Shown: positions 1 to 6,233, counted from the first letter of the stretch. The stretch is DNA of 12,974 bases from Acidobacteriota bacterium (GCA_021781255.1 JAJXXG010001059.1:1-12974), one strand, 5' to 3'. Translations and numbers: made by a program. The notes: a model not told the origin generated them from the sequence alone.

Positions 1-675
1 GCGGATGCGATCGAAAACGACGATAGTGTCGTTCATCGAGTAGCCCACGAGGGTAAGAATGGCGGCGATGACGGTAAGCGAAAGCTCGCGGCCGGCGAGA
101 GCGAAGGCGCCCACTGTGATCAGCGTGTCGTGGAAGCAGGCCACAACCGCGGCTACGCCGTAGATCAACTGGAAGCGGAACCAGAGGTAAACCAGCATGC
201 CCACCATCGAGTACAGCACAGCCTGCGTGGCTCGAACTTCAAGTTGATGGCCCACCGTGGGGCCAACCACGTCCACTTTCACCCCTGTGTCGGGATTGAA
301 GTAATTGTTGTAGTGGGCCTGGAGCGCCGCTTCGATCTCCTGGCGGCCGGTATCGAGCGCAGCCTCGTTGGTCTGCTCCGGCAAACTGATGAGCACCTGA
401 TGATCTGACGCCGGCCCGAAGATCTGAATGACTGCATTTTTTAGACCAGCCGCGTCAATGGCACGGCGGATGGCGTTAACGTCAGGGGGCTGCGCAAACT
501 GCACATCCACCTGCGTACCGCCGCGAAAATCCACGCCCAGCTTAACCGGACTGCCGATGTGCGACCAGTTCCAGCCCATCTTTATGATACCGGCCACGCT
601 GAAAATCATGGAAAAGGCCAGGAAGTACCATTTCCATCCCAACCAGTTCACATTGACCTTGTGAAAGAATTCCAC
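1..675 (-). CDS. secF: Protein translocase subunit SecF (3' end cut by window edge)
   Basis: SecF is an inner-membrane RND-type subunit that pairs with SecD and uses the proton motive force to help pull proteins through SecYEG. The visible 225 residues (family usually about 300) contain a first membrane segment at about 17-33, the signature LGVDFRGGT at 47-54, a periplasmic P1 region to about 145 with VGPTVG at 137-142, and membrane segments at about 153-168, 170-192 and 198-215. The conserved block GYSMNDTIVVFDRIR (211-225) is followed by the window edge, so the last membrane segments are missing. The start is GTG at 675: an in-frame TAA lies 24 bases upstream and no other start codon lies between. 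A Shine-Dalgarno AGGAG at 691-687 precedes it by 11 bases. The gene lies 105 bp after secD in the same direction, in a yajC-secD-secF operon. The identity is secure. Confidence 0.97.
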   Translation of the reverse strand, partial: MEFFHKVNVNWLGWKWYFLAFSMIFSVAGIIKMGWNWSHIGSPVKLGVDFRGGTQVDVQFAQPPDVNAIRRAIDAAGLKNAVIQIFGPASDHQVLISLPEQTNEAALDTGRQEIEAALQAHYNNYFNPDTGVKVDVVGPTVGHQLEVRATQAVLYSMVGMLVYLWFRFQLIYGVAAVVACFHDTLITVGAFALAGRELSLTVIAAILTLVGYSMNDTIVVFDRIR

Positions 676-687
676 TTCTTTATCTTC

Positions 688-779
688 TCCTGGCTCTTAG
701 CTTCCAGCTTCTAGCTTTTTCTTGCGGGAACCGCGGTTATTCATTCAACCGCAGTAGGGCTAGAAGCTAGCAGCTGCTT
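688..779. repeat. Opposed degenerate heptamer arrays (GCTAGAA type) between secD and secF
   Basis: On the minus strand, 715 down to 688 reads as four successive 7-mers: GCTAGAA, GCTGGAA, GCTAAGA, GCCAGGA. On the plus strand, 759-779 reads GCTAGAA, GCTAGCA, GCTGCTT. The two arrays face each other, so AGCTTCTAGC (706-715) and GCTAGAAGCT (759-768) form a perfect 10-bp inverted repeat. Inside it GCGGTT (733-738) and AACCGC (747-752) form a second stem around an 8-base loop, and 769-778 is a perfect palindrome, AGCAGCTGCT. The fourth minus-strand heptamer overlaps the secF Shine-Dalgarno. The layout suggests an intercistronic RNA structure or a dispersed repeat; the function is unknown. Confidence 0.7.
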
Positions 780-780
780 T

Positions 781-2475
781 TTAAATCGAAACCATCTCGC
801 CTGGCTTCAGGTTGTTCAAGTGCGCCTCGAAGATGACACGCGAGACAAAGACAGCCGTAAACAGATTGGCGGCCAGACCGACGGTCAGAGTGGTGGCAAA
901 GCCTTTCACCGGACCGGTGCCAAATATAAACAAGATCGCCGCCGAGACAATGGTGGTGACGTGGGTATCGAAGATCGTGGTCCAGGCGCGTGCAAAGCCC
1001 TGATCTACAGCCGCCGAGGCAGTTTTGCCGGCGCGAATCTCTTCGCGGATGCGCTCAAAGATCAGCACGTTCGAATCCACGCCCATGCCGATGGTGAGAA
1101 TGACTCCGGCGATGCCGGGCAAGGTAAGCGTAAGCGTAATCCCTCCTCCGCCGCCTGCCGAGGAGATTGCGCTTGAGAGCCCCATGATGCCCAGCAGGAT
1201 GATCAAATTCATGATCAGGGCCAGGTCGGCGTTGATGCCCGAGCCGCGGTAATAGACAAGCATAAAGGCCAACACCAGAACCATGCCCACAATCGCCGCC
1301 GTCACGCCCGCGTGGATGGAGTCTGCGCCCAGCGTTGCGCCTACGGTGCTGGCCGAGATGTAGTAGAGATCGGCGGGCAGCGTGCCGGTGCTCAACAGCT
1401 TGGAGAGCTCCATCACCTCTTCCTGGCTGAATCTGCCTTCGATCACTCCACTATCGCGGATGGCGCTCTTGATCACGGCATTGCTTCTAACGCGATCGCC
1501 CATGACCACGGCCATATATTTGCCTACATTGGCGCTGGTGTAGTCCCAGAATTTGTCGCCGGCATCGTCAGTGAGCGTAAAACTCACCTGCTGCTGCCCC
1601 GTGTTCGAATTGGTGGTGGGCACAGCGGAGCGAAAGTCGCTGCCGGCCACGACGGGAGCGCGTTCCAGGATGAACACCGTGCCGGGATTGCTGCCGCAGG
1701 CCATCTCTCCCAGGCAGGACACAATATAATCGTCAGGCGGCAACGTGCCGCCCACGCTGGCCAGTGCTGACTGTTCATCCGGGTAACCGCCGCCGGCACC
1801 GACGATGGGGTGAATTTCAAGCCGCGCCGTGGACTTGATGATGCTCTTCACCTGGTCCAGGTCACTGATGCCGGGCAGCTCCACCAGAATCTCGTCCTTG
1901 CCCATGCCGTATTCCTGTATCAGCGGCTCACTCACGCCCAGCGTATCCACGCGGTCGCGAATGGTGTCGATTGCCTGTTCGACCGTTCGCCGCTCGAGAT
2001 CGTTTTCGAAGACCGGCTTCATGGTCAGCGTCCAGTTGTTGTCGGAGCCGCCGGAAACCTCGAATTCGTTGGCATACTTATTGCCTTGCAAAAGTATGCT
2101 GACGGCGTTAGATTGCGCCGGCGAGGTGCCCTGGATCTGAATCACCTCCGGCTTGCCCGATGTCTTGTGCGTGATCGGATCCTCTTGGAGAGGATTGGGC
2201 TTGATTACCTGGGAATAGCTCAGGTTGCCCTTCTTCAAGTCCTGCCGGAGCGTTTGCGCAACGTTATCGGTTTCCGCGTCCACCGCCTGCAACACCTGCA
2301 CTTGCAGGATGAGGTGGGCGCCGCCCTTCAAATCCAGGCCCAGGTGAATCCGCTTGGACATGGCGTCCAGCAAGGCTTTGCCGCTGATCCCTGACGGGAT
2401 GCCAAAGATGCCCCACAGACAGACCAGGAGGACCGCAGCGATCACGGCAATTTTGTTCTTGAGATTCTTTTTCAT
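781..2475 (-). CDS. secD: Protein translocase subunit SecD
   Basis: SecD works with SecF and YajC at the inner membrane, using the proton gradient to complete Sec-dependent export. The 564-residue protein begins with a cytoplasmic basic start and membrane segment at about 9-26. The SecD motif LGLDLKGGAH (45-54) follows, then a large periplasmic region to about 375. The membrane bundle starts near GATLGADSIHAG and contains PGIAGVILTIGMGVDSN, with the conserved proton-pathway aspartate at D467, followed by VLIFERIREEIRAGK. The length is normal for bacterial SecD. A Ser/Gly-rich stretch at about 434-448, SSAISSAGGGGGITL, sits between membrane segments just before PGIAG and is longer than the usual short loop there. 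ATG at 2475 lies 24 bp after the yajC stop with only a weak purine-rich ribosome site, which suggests translational coupling. The stop TAA is at 783-781. Confidence 0.97.
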   Translation of the reverse strand: MKKNLKNKIAVIAAVLLVCLWGIFGIPSGISGKALLDAMSKRIHLGLDLKGGAHLILQVQVLQAVDAETDNVAQTLRQDLKKGNLSYSQVIKPNPLQEDPITHKTSGKPEVIQIQGTSPAQSNAVSILLQGNKYANEFEVSGGSDNNWTLTMKPVFENDLERRTVEQAIDTIRDRVDTLGVSEPLIQEYGMGKDEILVELPGISDLDQVKSIIKSTARLEIHPIVGAGGGYPDEQSALASVGGTLPPDDYIVSCLGEMACGSNPGTVFILERAPVVAGSDFRSAVPTTNSNTGQQQVSFTLTDDAGDKFWDYTSANVGKYMAVVMGDRVRSNAVIKSAIRDSGVIEGRFSQEEVMELSKLLSTGTLPADLYYISASTVGATLGADSIHAGVTAAIVGMVLVLAFMLVYYRGSGINADLALIMNLIILLGIMGLSSAISSAGGGGGITLTLTLPGIAGVILTIGMGVDSNVLIFERIREEIRAGKTASAAVDQGFARAWTTIFDTHVTTIVSAAILFIFGTGPVKGFATTLTVGLAANLFTAVFVSRVIFEAHLNNLKPGEMVSI

Positions 2476-2499
2476 CGTTTTGATTCTCTAATCCAAAAC

Positions 2500-2835
2500 T
2501 CAGGAGGCTGAAGGCTCGTCCTGGGTGGTGACGGAGGCGATGGCGTTCTTGGCCACTTCCAATTTCAGGTTGTCAGGCGCCACACGAATAATGATCGCGT
2601 CGTCCTTGATTGAGATGATGACGCCGCGTATACCTCCAGCCGTGGTCACCCGGTCGCCGGACTTGATGCTCGCCAGCATGGCCTGCCATTGTTTTTGCTT
2701 TTTCTGCTGCGGGCGGATCATGAGCAGGTAGAGCAGCGGGATAAACAGCAAAATTGGCAGCAGCATGCCAAGGCCGCCACCCGCTCCTGGAGCGGTGCCA
2801 GCCGCCCACATTGCAAAACTTGTCGCCAGATTCAT
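2500..2835 (-). CDS. yajC: Preprotein translocase subunit YajC
   Basis: YajC is a small single-span membrane protein associated with SecDF. With ATG at 2835 the protein is 111 residues, typical for the family. An Ala/Gly-rich N-terminus is followed by one membrane segment at about 22-40 (GMLLPILLFIPLLYLLMI). The hallmark RPQQKKQKQW (41-50) comes next, and then the conserved soluble part with SGDRVTTAGGIRGVI (59-73). The reading frame extends upstream to 2925, but those residues (rich in Arg, Pro and Gly) do not resemble YajC, so the shorter start is preferred. A ribosome site is not clear: AAGGA lies 12 bases upstream and GAAGG touches the ATG. A GTG at 2859 is a weaker alternative. The gene heads the yajC-secD-secF operon. 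Confidence 0.93.
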   Translation of the reverse strand: MNLATSFAMWAAGTAPGAGGGLGMLLPILLFIPLLYLLMIRPQQKKQKQWQAMLASIKSGDRVTTAGGIRGVIISIKDDAIIIRVAPDNLKLEVAKNAIASVTTQDEPSAS

Positions 2836-2859
2836 CCTTCGCTCGCGTCCTTTACTCAC

Positions 2860-2979
2860 CCCAGGTCGGCACTCGCCAGCCCTGGGCACGGGCGCGCACG
2901 GCCATTGCCGCCGGCGCCCGATCAATAGATTTGTCTACGGGAAAGGTGCCCCCAGGCCTCGATCGTCTACGGCCCTGGG
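2860..2979 (-). promoter_or_regulatory. Candidate structured leader of yajC (three hairpins)
   Basis: Three inverted repeats lie in series 25-144 bases upstream of the yajC start. CCCAGG (2860-2865) pairs with CCTGGG (2881-2886). GGGCGC (2890-2895) pairs with GCGCCC (2914-2919). CCCAGGCC (2951-2958) pairs with GGCCCTGGG (2971-2979), with one bulged base. The first and third share the same CCCAGG/CCTGGG stem. They could form a folded 5' untranslated region. No known riboswitch class was recognised, and GC-rich sequence makes chance stems common, so the call is tentative. Confidence 0.3.
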
Positions 2980-3189
2980 CTCTGGAAGGAGGGTTCGGTT
3001 GCGCAGGTCAGAAACGTTGAACCCATTCCTGCCCGCATTCACTCGGTAACCCTACCGCCGCCTGCTTCCTGTTCGACACAGCGCTCCTCTGGAATCCAGG
3101 CGAGCGAAAAACGGCTCGCACCATGCCCGTCCACCTGGGTTGCAAAAAGAAGCCCTTGAGAGATAAGAAATGTGCGGACTGTTCGGTGT

Positions 3190-3228
3190 CAAGAAGCAAG
3201 GACCGAGGGGCCAAGGAACCAGGCGGCC
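3190..3228. repeat. Degenerate 7-8 bp tandem repeat (CAAGGA-like)
   Basis: From 3190 the plus strand reads CAAGAAG, CAAGGAC, CGAGGGGC, CAAGGAAC, CAGGCGGC, units of 7 or 8 bases sharing the core CAAGG. The pattern is weaker than the heptamer arrays at the secD/secF and gatC/gatA junctions but similar in style and also intergenic. Confidence 0.35.
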
Positions 3229-3260
3229 GAGAAACCGCGAGCGAAGGGGCCAGGCAGCAT

Positions 3261-3288
3261 AAAACAAGGCCGCTGCGCCGCGTCGGCG
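3261..3288 (-). terminator. Weak candidate terminator after the 251-residue gene
   Basis: On the minus strand, 17 bases past the stop codon at 3305, a short stem CGCCG (3288-3284) / CGGCG (3280-3276) with loop ACG is followed 8 bases later by TTGTTTT (3267-3261). The position fits, but the stem is short and the T-run is interrupted and displaced, so this is a low-confidence call. Confidence 0.28.
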
Positions 3289-3304
3289 TTGCATGCAGAC
3301 TTCC

Positions 3305-4060
3305 TTACTTGCCCACTCGTTGCTTCCCCGCTGCCGCGTCCGGCGTTTCTTCTTCGTCGCCTGCATCTTCCACCAGCACCGCCGAGCCGGGAACGATATC
3401 GTAGCTCACCGCATCCTTGCCTGCGGGATGAAAGGTGATGCGCAATGGCTCGCGCTGCCAGTCGGGCGGGGCGCAGGCCGGGGCGCCGGGAGCGGACGGC
3501 GCAGACGGAGCGTGTTGCCCGGCCGCGTCATAGGCCGCGAGTTTCCTGGCCAGAATCGGCTTGCGAACGGCCACCTGCGCCACCACCGCGTACAAGCTCT
3601 TGCCGCTCGCCGTCAGGCCGCAGTAGGCCGCATAGTCGCGAAACCAGCTTACCTGGCTCACGCCGGGATCGTAGTCGGGCAGCTTGAGTGCGGTCACGCG
3701 ACCAGTCACGTGGTCCACCAGCAGCCACGGGCCGCGCTGCCACACCCAGCGCTCCTGCTTGTCGCCGGGAAGCGTGTCGTTGAGGCGGATAACGCGCCGC
3801 ACCACAAAGCTGCGGCTGGTAACGTCGTGCGCGTCTCCCGTGGTCCACTCTTTGAGAACGCTGTCGACCAGGAGGGCGCGAATCTTGAGCTCGGTATCGC
3901 CCGCAGCCGCGCCGGCCGCGTCGCCAGCCTTGGTGTACGGCACTTTTTTGACGGCGCCGAGGACGACGGTGTGGGTCTTGCGGGGTGCGGCCTGCGCCGC
4001 CTGTAAGACGGCAAAGAATGCTGTCAGAAACAGAATTGCAATTCCGGAAATTTTGCTCAT
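3305..4060 (-). CDS. Exported protein of unknown function
   Basis: This 251-residue protein is not recognised. It begins with a clear Sec signal peptide: MSK, a hydrophobic core at about 5-20, and a likely cut after QAAQA near residue 24. The mature part has a mixed alpha/beta composition. It contains the stretch RSFVVRRVIRLNDTLPGDKQ and the aromatic block ERWVWQRGPWLLVDHVTGRV (about residues 103-122), then WFRDYAAYCGLTASGKSLYAVVAQV. A Pro/Ala linker (HAPSAPSAPGAPACAPPDW) precedes a C-terminal stretch ending in an acidic tail DAGDEEETPDAAAG. It is probably periplasmic or surface-associated. ATG at 4060 has a good Shine-Dalgarno GGGAG (4073-4069, 8-base spacing). It lies between gatA and yajC, but separations of 120 and 469 bp and its own -10 box suggest an independent unit. 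The function is unknown. Confidence 0.85.
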   Translation of the reverse strand: MSKISGIAILFLTAFFAVLQAAQAAPRKTHTVVLGAVKKVPYTKAGDAAGAAAGDTELKIRALLVDSVLKEWTTGDAHDVTSRSFVVRRVIRLNDTLPGDKQERWVWQRGPWLLVDHVTGRVTALKLPDYDPGVSQVSWFRDYAAYCGLTASGKSLYAVVAQVAVRKPILARKLAAYDAAGQHAPSAPSAPGAPACAPPDWQREPLRITFHPAGKDAVSYDIVPGSAVLVEDAGDEEETPDAAAGKQRVGK

Positions 4061-4109
4061 GACGCTTGCTCCCGATCAATAACCGGAAACACGCGCGTCT
4101 CTAGGGAAT

Positions 4110-4125
4110 ACGGGCGGTAGCCCGT
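4110..4125. other. Small hairpin between gatA and the exported-protein gene
   Basis: ACGGGC (4110-4115), loop GGTA, GCCCGT (4120-4125) is a perfect 6-bp stem. No T-run follows on the minus strand (next bases ATTCCC), so it is not a convincing rho-independent terminator for gatA. It lies in the probable 5' leader of the downstream gene. Confidence 0.35.
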
Positions 4126-4166
4126 GCAAAAGGTTGCAATTTCAATGAGGCTTGAATTCTTGAGGA

Positions 4167-4190
4167 ATTATAGCCTCTTGCTAAATCGCC
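4167..4190 (-). promoter_or_regulatory. Candidate promoter of the exported-protein gene
   Basis: A perfect -10 hexamer TATAAT is read on the minus strand at 4172-4167, just past the gatA stop. A weak -35 (GGAACA, three of six consensus bases) lies 18 bp further upstream, inside the end of gatA. The start of transcription would fall near 4160, giving a leader of about 100 bases. GAGGCT (4147-4152) and AGCCTC (4172-4177) form an inverted repeat spanning the -10. Confidence 0.45.
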
Positions 4191-5659
4191 TGTTCCACCG
4201 CCCGCGCCACGCGGAAAGCCGTGCCCTCGCCGAGATGCCGCGCCAGCACCTGCATACCCACCGGCAGGCCGGCTCTGGTCGCGCCGCAAGGCACCGTCAC
4301 GCCGCAGATGCCGGCCAGGCTCGCCGTCACCGTGTAAATATCGGCCAGATACATGGCCACGGGATCGCCGGTCTTCTCGCCAATCTTGAAGGCCGGGAAG
4401 GGCGAGGTCGGCGTCACGATGGCGTCCACTTCAGCAAATGCGCGCAGAAACTCCTCGGCCAGCAGGCGGCGCACCTGCTGCGCTTTGAGGTAATAGGCGT
4501 CGTAGTAGCCGGCCGAAAGCGCGTAGGTGCCGAGGAAGATGCGGCGCTTGACCTCGGCGCCGAAGGCCTCGTCGCGGGAGTGCGAGTACATATCGGAGAG
4601 AGTCGCGGAGCGGGGCGAGCGGTAGCCGTAGCGCACGCCGTCGAAGCGGGCCAGATTGGCGCTTGCCTCGGCCGTGGCCACCAGATAGTAGGTGGGAACA
4701 GCATATTTTGTGTGCGGCAGCGAGACCGGCTTCACCTGGCATCCCGCGGCTTCGAGCGCGGCGATTCCCTTCTCGATGGCCGCGCGCACCTCGGGGTCGA
4801 GGCCCTCGGCGAAGTACTCGCCGGGAACTCCGATGCGCAGGCCGGCTTTCCCTGGTTCTTTGACGGGCTTGTCGCTCTCGGCGGCGTAGTCTTCCAGGGG
4901 AGCCTGCGAGCTTGTGGCGTCTTTGGGATCGTGACCTGCGATCGCGCCCAGCATGGTGGCAGCATCGCGCACGTTCGCGGCAAAGGGCCCCACGCGATCC
5001 AGCGACGAGGCGAAGGCGATGAGCCCGTAGCGCGAGACGCGGCCGTAGGTGGGCAGCACGCCGACGACTCCGCAAAAGCTGGCGGGCTGGCGGATGGAGC
5101 CGCCGGTATCGGACCCCAGCGTGGCCACGGCGAGATTGGAGGCGACAGCCGCTGCCGAGCCGCCGCTCGATCCGCCGGGTACGCGCTCCGTATCGACGGG
5201 ATTGCGCACGGGGCCGTAAGCCGAGTTTTCATTCGACGAGCCCATGGCAAACTCGTCGCAGTTAATCTTCCCCAGCAGCACCGCGCCCGCGGCTTCGAGC
5301 TTTGCCACGGCGGTGGCGTCGTAGGGAGGCCGGTAGTCCTGCAGGATTTTCGAGCCCGCCGTCGCCGCAGCGCCTTGCATTACCAGCACGTCTTTGATGC
5401 CTACGGGAATGCCGGCCAGCGGAGGCAGCGGATCGCCTTTGGCCGCCAGCGCGTCAATCCGCGCGGCCTGCGCGAGCGCCCGCTCTTTGGTGAGGCTGAG
5501 GTAGACGTTCAGCCGCGGATTTTTCTTTTCGATGCGCTCATAGTAGCCGGCAGCGAGATCAGTAGCCTTGGTGCGGCCGGCGGTAATCTCCGCGCGCAAC
5601 TCAGCCAGAGTTCTCGGCTTTTCTACAAAGGTTTCAAAAGTCTTTGTTTCGCTACCCAA
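4181..5659 (-). CDS. gatA: Asp/Glu-tRNA amidotransferase subunit A (amidase-signature enzyme)
   Basis: GatA releases ammonia from glutamine and passes it to GatB, which amidates Glu-tRNA(Gln) or Asp-tRNA(Asn). The 492-residue length is normal. The Ser-cisSer-Lys triad of the amidase-signature family is present: K89 in GIPVGIKD, S164 in PGGSSGGS, and nucleophile S188 in GSDTGGSIRQP; the spacings of 75 and 24 residues match known GatA enzymes. The GatA-specific block TYYLVATAEASANLARFDGV and the ending PVGMQVLARHLGEGTAFRVA separate it from other amidases. The start is TTG at 5659, chosen because GAGAGG (5670-5665) precedes it by 5 bases and because it places the TLAELRAEI helix about 17 residues from the N-terminus. 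It lies 52 bp after gatC across a heptamer repeat. gatB is not in the window. Confidence 0.96.
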   Translation of the reverse strand: MGSETKTFETFVEKPRTLAELRAEITAGRTKATDLAAGYYERIEKKNPRLNVYLSLTKERALAQAARIDALAAKGDPLPPLAGIPVGIKDVLVMQGAAATAGSKILQDYRPPYDATAVAKLEAAGAVLLGKINCDEFAMGSSNENSAYGPVRNPVDTERVPGGSSGGSAAAVASNLAVATLGSDTGGSIRQPASFCGVVGVLPTYGRVSRYGLIAFASSLDRVGPFAANVRDAATMLGAIAGHDPKDATSSQAPLEDYAAESDKPVKEPGKAGLRIGVPGEYFAEGLDPEVRAAIEKGIAALEAAGCQVKPVSLPHTKYAVPTYYLVATAEASANLARFDGVRYGYRSPRSATLSDMYSHSRDEAFGAEVKRRIFLGTYALSAGYYDAYYLKAQQVRRLLAEEFLRAFAEVDAIVTPTSPFPAFKIGEKTGDPVAMYLADIYTVTASLAGICGVTVPCGATRAGLPVGMQVLARHLGEGTAFRVARAVEQAI

Positions 5660-5672
5660 TCGTGCCTCTCTT

Positions 5673-5714
5673 GTCTATGTTCCCTATTCCCTGTTCCCTA
5701 CTGCCTATTCCCTA
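5673..5714 (-). repeat. Heptamer tandem array (TAGGGAA type) between gatC and gatA
   Basis: Six consecutive 7-mers are read on the minus strand from 5714 to 5673: TAGGGAA, TAGGCAG, TAGGGAA, CAGGGAA, TAGGGAA, CATAGAC. The next seven bases, AAGAGAG, lead into the gatA ribosome site. The first three bases of the first unit (5714-5712) are the gatC stop codon. Four of the six units match TAGGGAA exactly or with one change at the first base. The array resembles in style the short heptamer repeats (STRR) known from cyanobacteria; that comparison is from memory and is not evidence of relation. Confidence 0.8.
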
Positions 5715-6029
5715 TCTTTCAATCACCTTCGGCACCTTGAAGAATGCCTGGTTCGTCTCCGGCGCCTCAAGCATCACCCCGGCGCGATCGAGCGAGGGCT
5801 GCACCTGGTCTGCGCGCGTAACGCTGGCCGCGTCTCCTCGTTCGCTGAGCAGCTCGCTCGCCTGGGCCAGCGGCGCCACCCCTGAGGTGTCGAGCTCGTT
5901 CAGTTCGGCCACATAGTCCAGGATGGCGTTGAGGTCGCGCAACATGCTCTCGGTCTCCTCGGCGGCGAGCTCCAGATGCGCCAGTTCGGCCACGCGCTCC
6001 ACATCTTCGACGGTTACTCTGGCAGTCAT
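5712..6029 (-). CDS. gatC: Asp/Glu-tRNA amidotransferase subunit C
   Basis: GatC is the small subunit that wraps around and stabilises the GatA-GatB amidotransferase. The 105-residue protein matches the family in length and pattern. The N-terminal helix TVEDVERVAELAHLEL (6-21) is followed by the acidic helix EETESMLRDLNAILDYVAEL and then GVAPL (50-54). The C-terminal part has LLSERGDAASVTRADQV and the closing motif NQAFFKVPKVIER. ATG at 6029 is used; upstream purines GGGGATGATGAG form only a modest ribosome site. Its TAG stop is shared with the first unit of the heptamer array, and gatA follows 52 bp later, so the two genes are almost certainly co-transcribed. Confidence 0.95.
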   Translation of the reverse strand: MTARVTVEDVERVAELAHLELAAEETESMLRDLNAILDYVAELNELDTSGVAPLAQASELLSERGDAASVTRADQVQPSLDRAGVMLEAPETNQAFFKVPKVIER

Positions 6030-6113
6030 GCGCTCATCATCCCCATCTCCGGCTCATTCCGGCGGCTCCGCTCGATTCTTTGCAGGCTTTGCTCAAAAAA
6101 TTCTCGAAGGTCA

Positions 6114-6119
6114 AGTATA
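6114..6119 (-). promoter_or_regulatory. Candidate -10 box for gatC-gatA
   Basis: The minus strand reads TATACT at 6119-6114, one base from the TATAAT consensus, 84 bp upstream of the gatC start. No good -35 lies 16-18 bp upstream; that position is GC-rich and holds a small inverted repeat AATCG/CGATT (6130-6144). It is accepted only because it lies in the 241-bp gap where the operon promoter is expected. Confidence 0.33.
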
Positions 6120-6217
6120 GCCGGTTTGTAATCGCGCCCCGATTGGCCGTGGCCGCACAGTTTCGCTGCAACCATCCCTCAATGGCCAAGGTCCGATTCA
6201 TTTTGCGGCGTTTACGG

Positions 6218-6233
6218 CACGAGTCAACTCATG
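6218..6233. other. Near-palindrome in the gap upstream of gatC
   Basis: CACGAGT and ACTCATG flank a 2-base centre, giving a 16-bp inverted repeat with one mismatched pair. The spacing suits a dimeric DNA-binding protein more than an RNA hairpin. It is about 190 bp upstream of gatC and 37 bp past the end of the giant gene. No regulator family was recognised. The rest of 6030-6270 shows no gene or clear terminator. Confidence 0.22.

Larger units (their letters stand above)
2836..3304. other. 469-bp intergenic region upstream of yajC
   Basis: No convincing gene was found on either strand; the short frames here have no recognisable domain and disagree with each other in composition. The region is expected to hold the end of the 251-residue gene's transcript and the promoter and leader of yajC. 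It contains three GC-rich inverted repeats near yajC, a degenerate 7-8 bp repeat at 3190-3228, and a TTGACA hexamer on the minus strand (3192-3187) without a good -10 at 16-18 bp. A small inverted repeat GCGAGC/GCTCGC lies near 3103-3122. Nothing resembling a tRNA is visible. Confidence 0.6.

Noticed and set aside
2836..2925. Extended N-terminus of YajC (141 residues)
   Set aside because: The extra 30 residues are Arg/Pro/Gly-rich and unlike YajC; the start at 2835 gives the usual length and layout.
2917..2928. Word CCCGATCAATA shared with 4071-4081
   Set aside because: An 11-base match at very different distances from the two start codons, without symmetry; chance is likely.
2965..3010. tRNA-like GGGTTCGG stretch
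   Set aside because: It lacks acceptor, D-arm and anticodon stems around it.
3187..3192. Perfect TTGACA on the minus strand as a yajC -35
   Set aside because: No acceptable -10 hexamer lies 16-18 bp downstream, and it falls in a repeat region more than 350 bp from yajC.
3008..3214. Minus-strand frame of 68 codons in the gap upstream of yajC
   Set aside because: No ribosome site, domain or plausible composition was seen, and overlapping frames of similar length exist, so it is indistinguishable from chance.
3293..4006. Plus-strand open frame of 237 codons
   Set aside because: It is antisense to the exported-protein gene, which has a signal peptide and a good ribosome site.
5673..5714. CRISPR-like repeats
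   Set aside because: Units are contiguous 7-mers without spacers and no cas genes are present.
4124..5740. Plus-strand open frame of 538 codons
   Set aside because: It is antisense to gatA over its length; its translation is rich in Arg, His, Gly and Ala with no domain, while gatA on the other strand has complete active-site motifs.
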